This document shows positions 53,641 to 64,000 of a stretch of DNA of 64,000 nt, piece by piece; position 1 is the first letter of the stretch; each line of letters starts with the position of its first letter. Both the position numbers and the translations under genes were made by a program. The stretch is from positions 54,751,341-54,815,340 of the forward strand of contig CP154955.1 in NCBI GenBank assembly GCA_039621445.1, written 5' to 3'. This DNA comes from Euglena gracilis. Lineage: Eukaryota; Euglenida; Euglenophyceae; Euglenales. The notes under the pieces were generated by a model, which was not told where the DNA came from, ran no database searches, and was given only the letters and a program-made list of their open reading frames with translations.

Positions 53641-55018
53641 GGGTCCCCGTTTTCTTGAAGCAAGATAGTTTAGCCCCATGTTCAAATTATCCATTTTACC
53701 CCCCAGTTCCGCACTCTCGTAACACCCATTTCCCTAGAGCAATTATTTGATTTTGCACCCATTGACTCACTTCCCCCCCCACACCCGAAAAAGAATCTCA
53801 CACACCCCATCAAAATCCTTCCACACAACATTCCCACTCCAACCCAAACAAGACCAAAACGCCTGGTTCTCCCGCCTTAGTGAAAGACCCTGGTGGAAAC
53901 CCTCCAAAAAACCACCCACGGAACCCACCAAGGCAGAAACCACCCAAACCTGGATGCCTCCGAATGCGGAAACCCCCCAAATATAAAAATAGCTCCTCAG
54001 ATGTCGAAACCCCAACTACAGAAAAAACACCAAATATGGAAACCCTCCCAATTATTAAAACACCTCAAATATGGAAGCCATCCCAATTATAGAAACCCCC
54101 CAAATATAAACGCCCCCTGAATGTAGAAACCTCCAAACATTCCTCCGTATTGTACAACAGGGGTGGGGTTGGGGTTAGATGTGAGACGTGCAGAACGGTA
54201 GGATGGAGGCCGAGGGTCCCATGTGGGTATTTTTTTTTCAGTTTGGCCCCCCGGGGGGGAAGGGGGGTGGGGTGGGGTGGTTGGGGCCGTACCCCCAACC
54301 CTCAAAGCCCCTGCTGGAGGTGGGGTTCTGGCCATTTTCGGCATTATTCCCGCGCACAGCGCACAGCGCCGAAAAGCAAATTTGACCCAAATTGACCCCT
54401 GCAAAGTGGGTCCCCCAGACTCCAGCCAGACAACCAGACCCCCCCCCCCAGGGGGGACCACCCCAACCACTGAAGATGAGTGTATGTCCCTACAGCACTG
54501 GAATTCCACCAGAGTTGCTCACCTGGCCAGGCAGAGCAACACAAGAGCACTGGTGCATGGGATGCCTGGCTACTCACCACACAGCAAACTGGACCAGAAG
54601 CGAAGTTAGCGCCGGCCATAAACAGACAACAAGCTAGAGTGCAACAAAGCGGGACCACCCCCTGGTTGGGTGGGGTGACCTCCCCTCCCCCCCCCAGTCA
54701 TACATCTCGTAACCCCCCCCCCAAATATAACCCCCCAAAAAATATAAAGCCCCCCAAGGGGGTTTGGTTTTGCCACCCAAATGTAAAGCCCCCCCTGACG
54801 TGGAGCCAGATGCTGGTGTCATTCAGGAAAAAGTCGAATAATTTTGGGCGGATACAACAGTTTTGTCACTAGAGATGCTCCATTTTGGATATTGCACATT
54901 TCTGCGAAGAATAGGGGGTCCGCAGTGAAAGTTTGGGGAAAAATTGGCCCGAAAAAGTTTGATTCCCCCCCCCCCAAATTTATAGCCCCTCCCCCCCTGA
55001 GGGTCTTGAAATCCTGTC
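53640..55018. other. Low-complexity region with C-run/AAATATAA boxes
   Basis: Repeated GGAAACCCCCCAAATATAAA and TATGGAAGCCATCCCAATTAT-type units at 53,940-54,125, C/G-run blocks, and a piece (54,500-54,640) that is the reverse complement of copy B sequence at 37,955-38,065 (GAAGCGAAGTTAGCGCCGGC...). No gene supported. Confidence 0.5.
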
Positions 55019-55155
55019 CAAATATAATAATATAATAATAATATATAATATAATAATTATATATTATTATTATTATTATATTATATTATTATTATATATT
55101 AATTATTATATATATAATATATATAATATAATATAATAATAATAATAATAATAAT
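55019..55155. repeat. AT-only self-complementary tract
   Basis: About 135 bp of TAATA/ATAT units, capable of cruciform pairing, about 120 bp upstream of the signal-peptide gene at 55,277. Confidence 0.85.
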
Positions 55156-55276
55156 CCAAATATTAAGCTGTGGGGGCTTTTTGTTTTGGTGGGGTGTTCT
55201 GTTGTCGCATCGCCTGCCGGGTCCGCCCCATTTCCCGCACACAGCCGCCGGCCCAATGTGATCCCCGCCGCCCGCC

Positions 55277-61059
<5,783 letters not shown>

Positions 61060-61479
61060 TGCCAGAGCCGGGGATGGCTGAAAAGTATATCCCCCGGGGG
61101 ACCCCCCCCCCTGGGGGGCTCAGCCGGACCTACCCACCCTACCCCCCCCCCCAGGGGGTCCCAGACTGAAAAAACCCCAGATGTTGCCCGCTTGACAGGG
61201 AAGCACCTTGATAACGTATGAGGGGGGGGCTTGCTTGGCGTCACCCCTCCCCCCTCTGTGGTGATCAACCGCCAGATTTGGACAAGCTGATGGGGGGGGG
61301 GGGGGGTCATTGCACAGTGGTTGGCACGGAAGCGAGGCGGTGGTGCGGGTGTTCAGTCCCTGTTTATAAACCCGCCTGGACCGACCAAGGGACGATCTAT
61401 GACCGCCCTGGGGGAAAAAATGAAGGATTCCAGCCAACATTTTCGATGATGCAGGGCGATGTGGGCATGTTTTGAGCAT

Positions 61480-62250
61480 TGTTCAACATTTTCAGCAGCT
61501 TGTGCCGCATTTGACCATCTTTGGCCACTTTTGGCTACTTTTTTTAATTGCCAATGTTTCCCCACTTTTGACCATTTTTGGTCATTTTTGGCCACTTTTT
61601 GCCCATTTTGACCCATTCTGACCGTTTTGCACCCCTTTTTGATCAGGTTTTTTTTCACCACTTTTAATGTTTTTTTTTGGCAACCTTTTTGGCCATTTTC
61701 AGCCATTTTTGGCTCTTGTTATTTTTTTTTGACATTGTGGCCCGTTTTTGGTCATTTTTGGCGAATTTTGACCATATTTCACTATTTTGGTTGTTTTTTT
61801 TTGGGATCGTTTTAGGCAATTTTCACTGCTTCTTGGTCGTTTTTGGTTGGCTGTTTGTACACATGCGATTGACGGAAGTGGTGGTTGATGAATCGATGCA
61901 GGTACTGGAGCGGATGCGGCTACTAGAGCGGATGCACTGATGTGGTGCCACTGGAGCGGAAGCAGCTACTGGAGCACCAAAAAAAAAAGGCCAAAAGCAG
62001 CCAAGAAGCAGCAAGAAGAGGGCAAAGATGCCAAAGGCGTCAAAATTGACCAAGGAGGCCCAGAGGCAAAAGTCGCCAAAAAATTGCCAAAAGTGGACCA
62101 CAGTGGAAAAAGTGCCAAAAGCAGTGAGAAGCGACCAAGCGAGCTAAAAATGGCAAAGATTGGCCAAAAGCAGCATAAAAGGGCCAAGAGTGGCGAAATG
62201 TGGCCAAAAGCAGTCAATAGCAACCAAGAAGCGGAAAGGGCACCATTGAG
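61480..62250. repeat. Degenerate TTTTGGCCA low-complexity DNA
   Basis: From 61,480 to 61,860 the strand is full of TTTTTGGCCA units, and from 61,980 to 62,220 of AAAAGTGGCCAAAAGCAG units, roughly inverted. Similar sequence forms the subterminal parts of the composite element and parts of 13,840-14,340. Probably the two arms of a large element. No gene. Confidence 0.5.
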
Positions 62251-62672
62251 GACTTCAAAGGCGCCGCAGGAAGATGCAGAGCGATGCTGGATGATGCAGG
62301 ACCCAAAGGGGTGGGTCAGCCAAAGGGGGGGATTCACAAATGGGTGTTTATAAATATTCAAAGACTTATTGGCCAAACCCCCCAAAATGGCCCGTTAAAC
62401 CCCCTCACGCTGCAGTTTTTTAAGCAAAGTTTGTCAAGAATGGCATTTTTGATGACGATTGGTCTCATAAAAAATGGCCAAAAATGAGTTTGTGGGTGTT
62501 TTGCAGCTGAATAACCATCAGTGGCCTCCAAGCACCTTCGGCCACGACCCTGGGAGTTTCGCAAGGAGGGGTCCGGTGCGGGGGGTTGGGCTGTTCCGAA
62601 CCCACAACACACCAAAATGGCCTGGGGGAACCAGTGATGCCCCGGCCCTGTTTCACGCCGCCTCACTCCCTC

Positions 62673-62975
62673 CAGGGCGGCCTTTAAAGACACAATTATT
62701 TTTTTTGTCAAGGACTTCCCCGCAACAACCCTTAGGCCAGAGGGCCAACCACCGGCCAGTCTCAGGGGTCGAACACGGTCGAAAATTCGACATTTCGAAA
62801 CAGCCACGTCTTCAATGTTTTTGGGTGGATGGGCAACGGTTCAAGGATGCCAGAAATATCTTTTTTCCCGACGTCGATGTGTTCGGTCAAATCATGGCCA
62901 ATCTTTCTGCTGTTTTTTTTGTGAATTTTGCATTGAATGTGCCGGGACCAGAAATACTGCTTGAGGACCGCCCTG
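62673..62975. mobile_element. MITE family 1, diverged copy
   Basis: 303 bp, CAGGGCGGCCTTTAAAG to TTGAGGACCGCCCTG, with the family's internal GGTCGAA, GATGGGCAACGGTTCAAGG and GACGTCGATGTG blocks. Flanks ACTCCCTC and AATGCCAC match at only 5 of 8, so the insertion is older. Confidence 0.8.
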
Positions 62976-64000
62976 AATGCCACACACACAATACCTACAA
63001 CTGCGCAATGACGTGTGGGAGTTCACCCTGACCCACTTGACCTGCGTCACAGAGCTGCCCATGCGTGGCAGAAAATAATAGGCCGCCGAGGGACTCCCTG
63101 AAGGAAAGGGGTTTGTGGGTGAGTTTGTGGTTTTTAATGGCAAGCATATCGGTTATTTCTTTGTAGAAATTAATGAACAGTTTTTTTTTTAAGAGGTCTC
63201 GGCAGTGTTTGATTGTGGTTTGTAGTGTCTCGGCAGTGTATTTGTTTGGCTCAGCGTAGAACAGCTGGCCAGCCCCTTTTTGCTTGGTCCAGCCAAAAAA
63301 ATTTCGGTCCCAAAGCGCCGAGATTGTTTGAGGAAGGTGTTCAAGAATTATCATTTTTTCCAATCTTCCATTAAAATAAACGTGCTGTCGTGTGTTTGCA
63401 TTGTTTTTTTTTGTCTGTCCGACTTCTAGCCAGTGAACAAAGTCGAAAGCCCAAAAATATCATTTGGATTTTGATGATTGTTCAAAATGATGTTTTTGGG
63501 CTTTTGACTTTGTTCACTGACTAGAAGTGGTACACGATGAAAGCACAGACAATGACAGTGCGTTTTTTTATTGGAAGATTCTGCATGCCACATCATTAAT
63601 AAATGAGGAGGTTTATGGTTGTGAATGTTTGCATTTTTTTCTGATTTTATCTGCATTTTTTTTTCAGAGATTGCATCTATTTGGGTTTTACACTGGCCCA
63701 AGAGTTTTGCTGTTGGTGGGGGCGGCTGATGAGAAAAATCCAACAGCGAAAAAATCACTGAATGATCAATATGCAAAATCAGGATTATTTTTCAACCACT
63801 GAGTCATGACTGCACATTTTACAGTTTAAGCACCCCAGGGGGGGAGATGCTTGGCTTGGGCTAGAATTTTGGGCTGGCTAGGCCATCCCCTGGGAGGGGG
63901 GGGGGGGGGCTGGACCCCAGCTGCACCTGACTGGGCCGCTGGGCCAAAATTGGACAACAACCCAAAACCCAAAAAAATGAACCGCAAAACACAGCGTTGA
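62976..64000. other. End of window, no supported gene
   Basis: AT-richer unique sequence around the hairpin at 63,422-63,528 and a C/G-run block near 63,836-63,912. Open frames are short and without motifs. Confidence 0.5.
63422..63528. repeat. 107-bp near-perfect hairpin
   Basis: Two 44-nt arms (ACTTCTAGCCAGTGAACAAA ... and ... TTTGTTCACTGACTAGAAGT) with only a few mismatches, around a 19-nt loop. It could be a fold-back MITE or yield a hairpin RNA. Confidence 0.8.

Overview
The window looks like nuclear DNA from a eukaryotic microbe, most probably a euglenid or a close relative. There are no prokaryote-style operons. Coding sequence comes as short GC-rich exons scattered over tens of kilobases, and the rest is microsatellites, C/G homopolymers and small transposon-like repeats. 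The best clue to the organism is splicing. Several introns of the main gene lack GT/AG borders. They have CAG at intron positions +4 to +6, a CTG 5-7 bases before the 3' end, and complementary sequence at the two ends. As I recall, that is the hallmark of euglenid nonconventional introns. The first intron of the same gene looks conventional (GTGAG...CAG), and such mixtures are known in euglenids. The organism call is an inference (about 0.6).

Layout. From about 195 to 20,255 (copy A) and about 28,780 to 51,930 (copy B) lies a direct duplication whose starts are about 28.6 kb apart. Each copy carries one secreted FkbM-type SAM-dependent methyltransferase gene on the + strand, split into at least nine exons (A: 742-19,102; B: 29,395-50,358). 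In copy B a possible ubiquitin-like exon lies just downstream. The copies differ by many clean insertions with empty partner sites. Between them (20,256-28,780) lies spacer containing a 4.5-kb AT-richer island with GGCGGCG termini. A related 3.7-kb island sits in copy B, inside a 5.8-kb element (41,610-47,391) with 13-bp terminal inverted repeats and 8-bp target duplications. That element also carries a GC-rich gene fragment. From 51,930 to 55,250 is low-complexity DNA, including a tract almost free of G. From 55,277 to about 61,060 another multi-exon + strand gene starts with a signal peptide; I do not recognise its family. The end of the window is repeat-rich.

How the parts connect. The young MITE-like elements here begin with CAG, end with CTG and sit between 8-bp target duplications. 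The nonconventional introns of the methyltransferase genes also run from CAG to CTG, with 3 bases outside on the left and 5 (up to 7) on the right. Removing 3+5 flanking bases is exactly what is needed to erase one 8-bp target duplication. The window therefore suggests that these introns began as hAT-like MITE insertions. This is the finding I rate highest.
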